NCBI GenBank assembly: GCA_040377825.1
Contig: JBEINZ010000215.1
Span: 1 to 5,344, forward strand
Reading direction: 5' to 3'
Source: JBEINZ01 sp040377825
GTDB lineage: Bacteria; Pseudomonadota; Alphaproteobacteria; Rhizobiales; Ancalomicrobiaceae
DNA length: 5,344 nt
The position numbers were made by a program, and so were the translations under genes. Below, piece by piece: positions 1 through 5,344 of the stretch; position 1 is the first letter of the stretch, and each line of letters begins with the position of its first letter. A model generated the notes under the pieces. It saw only the letters and a list, made by a program, of their open reading frames with translations. It did no database searches and was not told the origin of the DNA.

Positions 1-120
1 AAGTTCTACTACACCGACGTGAGCGCGATCCTCCTTCTGATCATCGCGACCGTCATGATCATCGATCTAGCCACGGAGCTGCTGCGGCATTCGCTCCTCA
101 GCGCGGAGACCAGCCGATGA
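1..120 (+). CDS. phnE: phosphonate ABC transporter permease PhnE, C-terminal fragment (first of two)
   Basis: This is the 3' end of a gene that begins before the window; 39 codons are visible in frame 1, ending at TGA 118-120. The fragment has one hydrophobic segment (about residues 9-23 of the fragment, rich in I, L and V) followed by a short basic tail with a LLRHSLL stretch, the usual end of an ABC importer permease of the PhnE type. The identification as PhnE rests mainly on context: it overlaps the next phnE gene by 4 bases, and paired phnE genes are common in phosphonate transport operons. The product would sit in the inner membrane as half of the permease dimer. Too little is visible to exclude another permease family. 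Confidence 0.75.
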   Translation, partial: KFYYTDVSAILLLIIATVMIIDLATELLRHSLLSAETSR

Positions 121-998
121 CGAGCGCGACGCGGACCGGACCTTTCGCAGGTATTGACGTTGCTGCGTTGGCGGCGAGCCGGCCGGACATCTTCAAGCCA
201 AATTATATCAAGCGCTCGATCGTCATCGGCGTGGGCGCCATATTGTTTGCGCTGATTTGCTTTGGTTTTTGGCGGCTCGAGTTCTCGTTCGTCAAGATCA
301 TCAATGGGATCAGCCAGCTTGGGACATTCACGGTTTTGATGTTCCCGCCGGATTACGGGACGACCGCGAAGCTCTTGGCATTCCTCTATTCCCTCGGCGA
401 GACGCTTGCCATCGCGCTTCTTGGCACGCTCGGGGCCGCGCTCTTTGCGTTTCCGCTCGGGTTTCTCGCCGCCCGAAACGTCATATCAAATCGGATCTTT
501 CACTTTTTCACGCGCCGGACGCTCGACACGGTTCGCGGCGTCGACACGCTGATCTGGGCGCTAATCTGGATCAACGTGGTCGGCCTCGGCCCGTTCGCGG
601 GCGTGCTGGCCGTGATGACCTCGGATATCGGCTCCTTGAGCAAACTCTTTTCGGAAGCCGTGGAAACTGCTGATAAAAAGGCGGTGGAAGGCATCGTCTC
701 GACAGGCGGCTCGCATGGGCACGCCGTCCGCTTCGGCATCCTGCCGCAGGTCTTGCCGGTGCTCCTTGGCCAGATCCTCTATTACTTCGAGTCCAACACG
801 CGCAGCGCCACGATCATCGGCGTTGTCGGCGCGGGCGGCATCGGCGCCTATCTCAACGAGGCGATTCGGACCCTGGAATGGCAACAAGTCTCGTTCCTGA
901 TCATTCTCGTATTGATCACGGTCGCGGTGATTGACTTCATTTCCTCGCGCCTCCGGTTCGCGATCATCGGAACGAACACGAGCGCGACGAGACACTAG
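117..998 (+). CDS. phnE: phosphonate ABC transporter permease PhnE (second copy, complete)
   Basis: A 293-residue inner-membrane permease, close to the usual PhnE length. Hydrophobic segments are seen near residues 33-51, 87-119 (probably two helices), 144-167, 207-224, 230-246 and 258-276. The cytoplasmic coupling loop (EAA motif) that contacts the ATPase is at about 189-217, with E191, G197 and the ILPQVLP run at 208-214; the following YYFESNTRSATIIGVVGAGG stretch (222-241) is characteristic of PhnE-type permeases. It works with a PhnD binding protein and PhnC ATPase, presumably upstream. The ATG at 117 overlaps the stop of the preceding permease (ATGA), and a GGAG at 105-108 lies 8 bases ahead, so the two should be translationally coupled and may form a heterodimer. 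Substrate could be phosphonate, phosphite or phosphate esters; the neighbouring C-P lyase genes favour phosphonate. Confidence 0.93.
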   Translation: MTSATRTGPFAGIDVAALAASRPDIFKPNYIKRSIVIGVGAILFALICFGFWRLEFSFVKIINGISQLGTFTVLMFPPDYGTTAKLLAFLYSLGETLAIALLGTLGAALFAFPLGFLAARNVISNRIFHFFTRRTLDTVRGVDTLIWALIWINVVGLGPFAGVLAVMTSDIGSLSKLFSEAVETADKKAVEGIVSTGGSHGHAVRFGILPQVLPVLLGQILYYFESNTRSATIIGVVGAGGIGAYLNEAIRTLEWQQVSFLIILVLITVAVIDFISSRLRFAIIGTNTSATRH

Positions 999-1045
999 AG
1001 CCTGTCGCGTTCGGATCGAAGCGATCCGCACGAAACGGACTGGCT
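999..1045. repeat. imperfect palindrome / hairpin directly after phnE
   Basis: Starting at the base after the phnE stop, this forms a long stem: AGCC 999-1002 with GGCT 1042-1045, GTC 1004-1006 with GAC 1038-1040, CGTT 1008-1011 with AACG 1034-1037, and a perfect inner stem CGGATCG 1012-1018 / CGATCCG 1022-1028 around a 3-base loop. No T run follows, so it is not a textbook intrinsic terminator, but it may end or protect the phnE transcript. It resembles dispersed intergenic palindromes in Rhizobiales genomes; that last point is recollection only. Confidence 0.6.
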
Positions 1046-1061
1046 CAAGTTATTGAACCTG

Positions 1062-1109
1062 GAGCAATTCCTTATCGATCGGGTGGTTCCATCCGATCGG
1101 GAATTGCTC
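1062..1109. repeat. second palindrome between convergent phnE and phnF; possible bidirectional terminator
   Basis: A perfect 10-base inverted repeat, GAGCAATTCC (1062-1071) and GGAATTGCTC (1100-1109), encloses an inner stem CGATCGG (1076-1082) / CCGATCG (1093-1099), with a TTAT bulge at 1072-1075 and a small loop. The hairpin lies in the 123-base gap between two genes that point at each other, where a two-way transcription stop would be useful. Neither side is followed by a T run, so a termination role is inference. Together with the hairpin at 999-1045 it occupies most of the gap. Confidence 0.6.
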
Positions 1110-1121
1110 TCATTGATAGCG

Positions 1122-1886
1122 TCAATCGCTGTCGCCGCCGATCGAGATCACCACGCGGTCGGCGGCAAAACATCCGAGGTGGTATGACACGATCGCGCCG
1201 GACTTAACGTCGACGTCGATGGCCGTGTAAGCCAGAACCGGCTGAAGGCGCGGCTGGGCCAGAAGGCGAGCCTCTTCCAGGGTGGGCATGCGGGCCGTTA
1301 CATCGGTGGAAGCGCGCCGATAGTCTTCCACTCCATAGGTCTTCAAGGCCGCCGTGATCGAGCCTTCCCGCTCGAAGGCGTGTTGCAGGCCCTTGAAACG
1401 GCGGGCGTCGCAGTGGCGGATGCCGATCGAGATCGGCCGATCGTCCGCGAAGGCTGCAATCTGCATGCACAGCACCGGATCGCCGGGTATTAGTCTCAGC
1501 CCCTGCGCGAGCTTCGCATCCGCCGCTTGCTCAAAGGTTCGCATGACCTTGCGGCGCAGCAATGTTCCTTCGGCGACGATCCAATCCTTTCCGAACCGGA
1601 TCCGGTCTCCCGACATACGGTAGCGCACCAACGCGTCGTCATTCACGAACGTGCCGCTGCCATGTTCGATGCGGATAAGGCCGTCTTGCTCCAAGGCAGC
1701 CAGGGCGCGTCGAGCGGTCATTCGGCTTGCGCCATGGGCGGCCGCGATCTGCCGATCCGATGGAAGCTGGGTACCAGGAGGATGCTGGCCCTCGAGGATC
1801 TCCCGGCGCACGGCGCTCTCAATCCGCCGCCACAAAGGCGCGGACTCAAGAATATTTGCCGGCTCATGAGCCTTCTCGTTTTGCAT
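1122..1886 (-). CDS. phnF: GntR/HutC-family transcriptional regulator PhnF
   Basis: A DNA-binding regulator of 254 residues from the ATG at 1886. The N-terminal winged helix-turn-helix (about 17-81) shows the GntR signature: PLWRRIESAVRREI, LPSDRQIAAAHGASRMTARRALAALEQDGLI, then the wing HGSGTFV, the last two read as separate pieces of one domain. The rest (about 99-248) fits a UTRA ligand-binding domain, as in HutC and PhnF. It is transcribed away from the MOSC gene and the lyase genes, with two GGTATAGACC-cored operators in its promoter, so it probably represses itself and the divergent gene until a phosphonate-related ligand binds. A TTG start at 1907 would add 7 residues; I prefer the ATG because the extra residues are not part of the HTH and the TTG has no visible ribosome site, though the ATG also has only a weak one. 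The specific name PhnF comes from fold plus context. Confidence 0.88.
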   Translation of the reverse strand: MQNEKAHEPANILESAPLWRRIESAVRREILEGQHPPGTQLPSDRQIAAAHGASRMTARRALAALEQDGLIRIEHGSGTFVNDDALVRYRMSGDRIRFGKDWIVAEGTLLRRKVMRTFEQAADAKLAQGLRLIPGDPVLCMQIAAFADDRPISIGIRHCDARRFKGLQHAFEREGSITAALKTYGVEDYRRASTDVTARMPTLEEARLLAQPRLQPVLAYTAIDVDVKSGAIVSYHLGCFAADRVVISIGGDSD

Positions 1887-1930
1887 GCGTTGCTCAACCC
1901 AATCCAAAAAAACAACTCAAGGCATCAGAG

Positions 1931-1942
1931 AGGTATAGACCT
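1931..1942. promoter_or_regulatory. PhnF operator, copy 1
   Basis: AGGTATAGACCT, with outer AGGT/ACCT arms in dyad symmetry and a core GT-A-TA-G-AC. This fits the HutC-subfamily operator form GTnTAnAC, and its ten central bases are the same as in the PhnF site I recall from Mycobacterium smegmatis (TGGTATAGACCA). It lies around the expected start point of the phnF transcript, just downstream of the phnF -10 element, where a bound regulator would block initiation. Confidence 0.82.
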
Positions 1943-1964
1943 GTGTAGCATAAACAGGTATAGA
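1936..1964 (+). promoter_or_regulatory. possible promoter of the MOSC gene, overlapping the phnF promoter
   Basis: On the plus strand TAGACC (1936-1941, 4 of 6 to TTGACA) and TATAGA (1959-1964, 4 of 6 to TATAAT) are separated by 17 bases. Each element lies within one operator copy, so PhnF would cover both. The matches are modest and are partly forced by the repeated operator sequence, so this is a candidate only; I see no better plus-strand promoter before the gene at 2017. Confidence 0.3.
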
Positions 1965-1975
1965 CCTCTTGTCGA
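1947..1975 (-). promoter_or_regulatory. likely sigma-70 promoter of phnF
   Basis: Read on the minus strand: -35 TCGACA (1975 down to 1970, 5 of 6 to TTGACA), a 17-base spacer, and -10 TATGCT (1952 down to 1947, 4 of 6 to TATAAT). Transcription would begin near 1940, leaving a leader of roughly 50 bases before the phnF ATG. The spacer holds operator copy 2 and the start region holds copy 1, consistent with autoregulation. Confidence 0.55.
1956..1967. promoter_or_regulatory. PhnF operator, copy 2
   Basis: An exact second copy of AGGTATAGACCT, 25 bases from the first. The flanks extend it: copy 1 is G-site-G and copy 2 is C-site-C, and the inner flanks give CCTGT (1940-1944) and ACAGG (1954-1958) as an inverted repeat around the centre. 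This copy lies inside the 17-base spacer of the likely phnF promoter, a typical repressor position. Two identical 12-base sites this close are very unlikely by chance. Confidence 0.82.
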
Positions 1976-2016
1976 TTTCATAGCATGCGGCTCAGGCGAC
2001 TGAAAGGGAGGCGAAC

Positions 2017-2583
2017 ATGAACGAAGGTCCGGTTGGCCAAGCCTCGGCAGTCGTCATCGCGGTCAGCCGTGATCCGGCGCATGGGTTCTCCAAGCCGACT
2101 GTCGAGACGATTACGCTTCTCGCCCGGCTCGGCGTGGAGAACGACGCCCATGCTGGCGTCAAGGTTAAGCATCGCTCAAGGGTGGCGCGGGACCCGACTC
2201 AGCCGAATCTGCGGCAAGTGCATCTTATTCACGCCGAGCTGCACGATGAACTTGTCGCACGCGGCTTCGCGGTCGGCCCGGGCGTCATGGGGGAAAACAT
2301 CACCACGCGCGGCATCGACTTGCTCGGCCTTCCGCGCGGCGCGCGTCTGCATGTGGGTCGGTCTGCGGTCATCGAGGTAACCGGGCTGCGCAATCCCTGT
2401 CAGCAGTTGAACACTTACCAAGACGGCCTAATGGCTGCGGTACTGGACCGGGACGCCGACGGCGGACTGATCCGCAAGGCGGGCATCATGGGCGTGGTGC
2501 TGGAGGGCGGCGACGTGCGGCCGGGCAACATCATCTCGGTTGAATTGCCGCCCTTGCCGCATCATCGGCTGGAGCGTGTCTAA
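2017..2583 (+). CDS. MOSC domain-containing protein
   Basis: A 188-residue stand-alone MOSC-domain protein (domain of molybdenum cofactor sulfurase C-termini), probably cytoplasmic, with no signal peptide or membrane segment. Recognisable parts: GVENDAHAG (39-47), RQVHLIHAEL (66-75), MGENITTRGIDLLGLPRGAR (91-110), GLRNPCQQL (123-131) and KAGIMGVVLEGGDVRPG (154-170). C128 in the NPC motif is the only cysteine and is the position thought to carry sulfur in MOSC proteins. The start is firm: AAGGGAGG at 2004-2011 lies 5 bases before the ATG. It is the first gene on the plus strand after the divergent operator region and points toward phnG, 71 bases on. Its role in phosphonate metabolism is not known to me; MOSC relatives act in sulfur transfer or in reduction of N-hydroxylated compounds. 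Family call secure, function open. Confidence 0.88.
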   Translation: MNEGPVGQASAVVIAVSRDPAHGFSKPTVETITLLARLGVENDAHAGVKVKHRSRVARDPTQPNLRQVHLIHAELHDELVARGFAVGPGVMGENITTRGIDLLGLPRGARLHVGRSAVIEVTGLRNPCQQLNTYQDGLMAAVLDRDADGGLIRKAGIMGVVLEGGDVRPGNIISVELPPLPHHRLERV

Positions 2584-2589
2584 GGCCTT

Positions 2590-2607
2590 TTGTCACGTCA
2601 TCGTCAT
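2590..2607 (+). promoter_or_regulatory. PHO-box-like PhoB binding site upstream of phnG
   Basis: TTGTCAC-GTCA-TCGTCAT has the 7-4-7 layout of a PHO box, two CTGTCAT-type direct repeats separated by 4 bases (one mismatch to CTGTCAC in the first repeat, two to CTGTCAT in the second). It lies in the gap between the MOSC gene and phnG and points at phnG. phn genes belong to the phosphate-starvation (PhoB) regulon in many proteobacteria. A TAAAAT at 2627-2632 could be the -10; it is 19 bases beyond the box, about one helical turn farther than in the E. coli phoA promoter. Confidence 0.62.
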
Positions 2608-2626
2608 GGCCGTGGCGGAATGAGAA

Positions 2627-2632
2627 TAAAAT
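2627..2632 (+). promoter_or_regulatory. candidate -10 element for phnG
   Basis: TAAAAT matches TATAAT at 5 of 6 positions and sits in the only AT-rich patch of the gap before phnG. No good -35 element is found 16-18 bases upstream, as expected for a PhoB-activated promoter in which the PHO box takes its place. The start point would be near 2639, which leaves a very short leader containing the phnG ribosome site at 2640-2645. Confidence 0.35.
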
Positions 2633-2654
2633 AGATTTCGAGGAGTCGTCCTTC

Positions 2655-3131
2655 ATGAATGCATTGAGTCCAAAGCCTGACGACACACCGTGGACCGCCG
2701 CTCGACAGCGCGCGATGGCGGCATTCGCCGAGGCGACGCCCGAGGAGCTCGCCGCGGTGATCGCTCCGTTCGACCTTGCGAAAAGCGCGGTCGATTTGCG
2801 TCGCCCGGAAGCCGGGCTGGTCATGCTTCGCGGGCGGATCGGCGGCGACGGCGGTCCCTTCAATATCGGCGAGGCGAGCGTTTCGCGCGCATCTGTCCGA
2901 CTGCCGAACGGTCTCGTCGGCCATGCCTATCGTCTCGGACGCGACACCGCCACCGCGCGGCTGGCGGCGATCGCCGATGCGCTGTGGCAGGACGCGGCGA
3001 CGAATCAATCGATGGAAGACCGATTGGTCGCGCCCGTCGAGGCGCGTTTGGCGGCCGAGGCCGAATTGCAGTCTCGCCAAGCCGCCGCGACGCGGGTTGA
3101 TTTCTTCACGATGGTTCGCGGCGAGGATTGA
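2655..3131 (+). CDS. phnG: C-P lyase core subunit PhnG
   Basis: A 158-residue protein, near the usual 150 for PhnG. With PhnH, PhnI and PhnJ it forms the cytoplasmic C-P lyase core complex, and together with PhnI, PhnH and PhnL it takes part in making ribose-1-phosphonate 5-triphosphate from ATP and a phosphonate. Typical PhnG features are seen: R49-P50 through LRGRIGG (58-64), FNIGEASVSRASVRL (69-83) and GHAYRLGRDTATARLAAIAD (89-108). The start is set by GAGGAG at 2640-2645, 9 bases before the ATG. phnH follows after 7 bases. A PHO-box-like site upstream suggests its own phosphate-responsive promoter in addition to read-through from the MOSC gene. Confidence 0.95.
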   Translation: MNALSPKPDDTPWTAARQRAMAAFAEATPEELAAVIAPFDLAKSAVDLRRPEAGLVMLRGRIGGDGGPFNIGEASVSRASVRLPNGLVGHAYRLGRDTATARLAAIADALWQDAATNQSMEDRLVAPVEARLAAEAELQSRQAAATRVDFFTMVRGED

Positions 3132-3138
3132 GGATACG

Positions 3139-3741
3139 ATGAGCACGGCAACACTCGCGGCGGGTTTCGATGATCCGGTTGGCGAATCTCAAACGACATT
3201 CCGTTCAGTCATGCAGGCGCTCGCCGAGCCGGGCCTGATCCGTCACGTTCCAAACAACCTAACGCCCCCCGCTCCGCTCGTTCCGGCTAGCGCCGCCATC
3301 CTCCTCGCGCTCGCCGACTACGAGACGCCGATCTGGCTCGACGCGGCCTCGATCGCCGGCGGCGCGGCGGATTTCCTGCGTTTCCAAACCGGCGCCACGA
3401 TCGTCGCCGAGATGAACCGCGCGGCCTTCGCCGTCATAGCGGATCTATCCAAGCTCGACGGGTTCGAACGCTTCATGCAGGGGACGTTGGAGTTCCCGGA
3501 TCGATCGACGACTGTCATCATCCAAGTCGTGTCGCTCGCCGAAGGTGGGCCCTTGCACCTCACCGGTCCAGGCATCCCCGGCACGCGTCTGCTCGAGATT
3601 GAGCCCCCGATCGACGGCTTTGTCGGCATGCTGATGGCGAACCAAGCGCGGTTCCCCCTTGGTGTCGATGTCCTTCTCGTTGCCGGCAACGCAGTCGTCG
3701 GCCTTCCTCGAACCACCCGCATTGCAGTGGAGGCTGACTGA
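3139..3741 (+). CDS. phnH: C-P lyase core subunit PhnH
   Basis: A 200-residue protein (E. coli PhnH is 194), a subunit of the C-P lyase core that dimerises in the complex. The N-terminal GFDDPVGESQTTFRSVMQAL (9-28) and AEPG (29-32), the middle GTLEFPDRSTTVIIQV (115-130), LTGPGI (141-146), and the C-terminal FPLGVDVLL (172-180) with GLPRTTRI (188-195) are all typical. The reading frame stays open upstream to 2776 inside phnG, but the protein-family start is the ATG at 3139, with GAGGA at 3130-3134 four bases before it; the ribosome site overlaps the phnG stop, so the two are coupled. The stop TGA shares one base with the phnI ATG. Confidence 0.95.
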   Translation: MSTATLAAGFDDPVGESQTTFRSVMQALAEPGLIRHVPNNLTPPAPLVPASAAILLALADYETPIWLDAASIAGGAADFLRFQTGATIVAEMNRAAFAVIADLSKLDGFERFMQGTLEFPDRSTTVIIQVVSLAEGGPLHLTGPGIPGTRLLEIEPPIDGFVGMLMANQARFPLGVDVLLVAGNAVVGLPRTTRIAVEAD

Positions 3742-4835
3742 TGTACGTCGCGGTCAAGGGTGGCGAGAAGGCCATCGACAACGCCCATCGCCTGCTGGCC
3801 CATGCGCGGCGCGGCGATCCCGCCATTCCCGATCTGACGCCGGAACAAATTTCCGGCCAGCTCGGCATCGCGGTTGATCGCTGCATGTCCGAGGGCTCGC
3901 TCTACGATCCCGAGATTGCCAGCATCGCCATCAAGCAGGCGCGCGGCGATTTGATCGAGGCGATCTTCCTGGTACGCGCCTACCGCACCACGTTGCCGCG
4001 CTTCGGATATTCGGTGCCGCTCGATACGGACAAGATGGCGGTGATCCGCCGCATCTCGGCGACCTATAAGGATCTGCCCGGCGGCCAAGTGCTCGGGCCG
4101 ACCTTCGATTACACCCACCGGTTGATAGATTTCGATCTCGCGGAAGGGGCGACTCCGGCCGAGCCGGCGCTCGTTCCCGCGCCGCTCGAACCGGCGCCGC
4201 ACGTGACCGCGCTGCTCGACGGCGAGGGCCTGATCGAGCAAAATCCGGCGTCGAACGCCGAGCCCGGCGATCTCACCCGCTCGCCGCTAACCTTTCCGGC
4301 CGGCCGGGAATTGCGTTTACAGACGCTCGCGCGCGGCGACGAGGGCTTCATGCTCTCCATGGCCTATTCGACCCAGCGCGGTTACGGCCGCAACCATCCG
4401 TTCGTCGGCGAAATCCGCATCGGCGAAGTCGAGGTCGAGTTCTTCGCCGAGGAACTGGGGTTCACGCTGAAGCTCGGCCGCATCCGCGTCACCGAGTGCG
4501 AAATGGTCACGCAGTTCAAGGGTTCGTCCCAAGTGCCGCCGCAGTTCACGCGCGGCTATGGGCTCGTGTTCGGCCAGCTTGAGCGCAAGGCCATGTCCAT
4601 GGCTCTCGTCGAGCGCGCTTTGCGCGCGGAGGAACTGGGCGAGGAAGTCACCGCCCCAGCGCAGGACGAGGAGTTCATGCTCTCCCACGCCGACAATGTG
4701 CAGGCGACCGGTTTTGTCGAACATCTGAAGCTGCCGCATTACGTCGACTTCCAGGCCGAGCTCGGCATGATCCGGAAAATGCGTCGGGAAATCGCCGAGC
4801 GGTCCGCCGCCGCGCTAAAGGAGGCCGCGGAATGA
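3741..4835 (+). CDS. phnI: C-P lyase core subunit PhnI (nucleosidase component)
   Basis: A 364-residue protein, in line with about 354 in E. coli. PhnI is the catalytic part of the reaction that removes adenine from ATP and joins the phosphonate to the ribose C1; on its own it acts as a purine nucleosidase. Conserved stretches: MYVAVKGGEKAIDNAH (1-16), DPEIASIAIKQARGDLIEAI (56-75), FLVRAYRTTLPRFGYS (76-91), GYGRNHPFVGEIRIGEVEVE (214-233) and HLKLPHYVDFQAEL (328-341). H328 and H333 in the last motif correspond to the histidine pair reported to bind metal in the E. coli complex. A Pro/Ala-rich linker at about 137-153 separates the two halves and is expected to be variable. ATG overlaps the phnH stop by 1 base; the end overlaps phnJ by 4 bases. 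Confidence 0.96.
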   Translation: MYVAVKGGEKAIDNAHRLLAHARRGDPAIPDLTPEQISGQLGIAVDRCMSEGSLYDPEIASIAIKQARGDLIEAIFLVRAYRTTLPRFGYSVPLDTDKMAVIRRISATYKDLPGGQVLGPTFDYTHRLIDFDLAEGATPAEPALVPAPLEPAPHVTALLDGEGLIEQNPASNAEPGDLTRSPLTFPAGRELRLQTLARGDEGFMLSMAYSTQRGYGRNHPFVGEIRIGEVEVEFFAEELGFTLKLGRIRVTECEMVTQFKGSSQVPPQFTRGYGLVFGQLERKAMSMALVERALRAEELGEEVTAPAQDEEFMLSHADNVQATGFVEHLKLPHYVDFQAELGMIRKMRREIAERSAAALKEAAE

Positions 4836-5344
4836 ACGCGCCGACAGTTCGCTACAACTTCGCCTATCTCGACGAACAGACCAAGCGGATGATCCGCCGC
4901 GCGATCCTGAAGGCAATCGCCATCCCCGGCTATCAGGTGCCGTTCGCCTCGCGCGAATTGCCCATGCCCTATGGTTGGGGCACGGGTGGCGTGCAAATCA
5001 CGGCGTCGGTTATCGGACCGGACGACGTGCTCAAGGTCATCGATCAAGGATCGGACGACACCACCAACGCCGTGTCGATCCGCAAGTTCTTCGAAAAGAC
5101 CGCCGCGATCGCCACGACGACGTCGACCCGCGACGCGACCATCATCCAGACCCGTCACCGGATCCCCGAGGAACCGCTCGTGACCGGCCAGATCTTCGTC
5201 TATCAGGTGCCGATCCCCGAGCCGTTGCGCTTCCTGGAGCCGCGCGAGACCGAAACGCGCAAGATGCATGCGCTTTCGGAATATGGCCTGATGCATGTCC
5301 GCCTTTACGAGGACATCTCGCGCCATGGCCGCATTGCGAAGACC
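4832..5344 (+). CDS. phnJ: carbon-phosphorus lyase PhnJ, N-terminal part (runs off window)
   Basis: The first 171 codons of a protein that is normally about 280 residues; no stop codon occurs before the window end. PhnJ is the radical S-adenosylmethionine enzyme that cleaves the C-P bond of ribose-1-phosphonate 5-phosphate. Visible motifs are nearly invariant in the family: YNFAYLDEQTKRMIRRAILK (8-27), IPGYQVPF (31-38), PMPYGWGTGG (44-53), DVLKVIDQGSDDTTNAVSIR (65-84), QTRHRIPE (106-113) and QVPIPEPLRFLEPRETETR (125-143). G33 aligns with Gly32 of E. coli PhnJ, the proposed glycyl radical site. The iron-sulfur cysteines and catalytic cysteine lie beyond the window. AGGAGG at 4819-4824 is a strong ribosome site 7 bases before the ATG, which overlaps the phnI stop (ATGA). 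Confidence 0.96.
   Translation, partial: MNAPTVRYNFAYLDEQTKRMIRRAILKAIAIPGYQVPFASRELPMPYGWGTGGVQITASVIGPDDVLKVIDQGSDDTTNAVSIRKFFEKTAAIATTTSTRDATIIQTRHRIPEEPLVTGQIFVYQVPIPEPLRFLEPRETETRKMHALSEYGLMHVRLYEDISRHGRIAKT

Noticed and set aside
561..1031. A 156-codon minus-strand open frame opposite phnE
   Set aside because: Antisense to phnE, highly charged composition with many R, D and E, no family resemblance, and it would begin inside the intergenic hairpin.
1115..1131. GCGTCAATCGCTGTCGC as a second PHO box
   Set aside because: The repeats match poorly, the spacing is wrong, and it lies at the 3' end of phnF rather than in front of a gene.
1887..1907. TTG start giving a PhnF longer by 7 residues
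   Set aside because: No ribosome site precedes the TTG, which follows a run of seven T on the minus strand; the in-frame ATG at 1886 still leaves 16 residues ahead of the winged helix. Not fully excluded.
1906..1912. Run of seven A (T on the phnF strand) as an attenuator or slippage site in the phnF leader
   Set aside because: No convincing stem precedes the T run on the phnF strand, only the short 4-base arms of the operator, so an attenuator is not supported.
2776..3741. A 321-codon open frame that includes phnH with a long N-terminal extension
   Set aside because: The first 121 codons overlap phnG in another frame and are arginine/serine rich like a shadow frame; the PhnH family starts at 3139, which has a ribosome site.
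3318..4241. A 307-codon open frame on the minus strand across phnH and phnI
   Set aside because: It is antisense to two clearly identified genes, with low-complexity arginine-rich composition typical of GC-rich shadow frames.
4739..5326. A 195-codon minus-strand open frame opposite phnJ
   Set aside because: It is the antisense shadow of the conserved phnJ coding sequence and has no recognisable domain.

Overview
The window is a phosphonate uptake and C-P lyase locus (phn) from a GC-rich bacterium. Gene order, GC-biased codon use, two fused-end PhnE permease genes and a palindromic intergenic repeat point to an alphaproteobacterium, probably of the order Rhizobiales (Hyphomicrobiales). That taxonomic call is inference from style and was not checked by any search.

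Layout: (1) bases 1-998, plus strand, carry the last 39 codons of a first PhnE-type permease and a complete second PhnE permease, overlapping by 4 bases; phnC and phnD presumably lie upstream, outside the window. (2) Bases 999-1121 are a non-coding gap between convergent genes, filled with two strong hairpins. (3) Bases 1122-1886, minus strand, encode a GntR/HutC-family regulator, PhnF. (4) Bases 1887-2016 are a divergent control region with two copies of AGGTATAGACCT, a good match to the known PhnF/HutC operator, one lying in the spacer of a likely phnF promoter and the other at its start point. (5) From 2017 the plus strand carries a MOSC-domain protein, then a 71-base gap with a PHO-box-like 7-4-7 direct repeat, then a tight run of phnG, phnH, phnI and the 5' part of phnJ, which runs off the window end.

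How it works together: the PhnE proteins form the membrane channel of an ABC importer for phosphonates. PhnG, PhnH, PhnI and PhnJ form the C-P lyase core: PhnI (with G, H and others) couples phosphonate to the ribose of ATP by displacing adenine, and PhnJ, a radical-SAM enzyme, breaks the C-P bond after the pyrophosphate is removed by PhnM. The lyase genes are translationally coupled (gaps of 7, -1 and -4 bases).

The least ordinary parts are regulatory and accessory: a MOSC protein of unknown role between the regulator and the lyase genes, and two apparent layers of control, PhnF operators before the MOSC gene and a separate PHO-box-like site before phnG. I saw no tRNA, rRNA, CRISPR array, insertion sequence or broken gene. 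The window is largely a known system, not a wholly new one.
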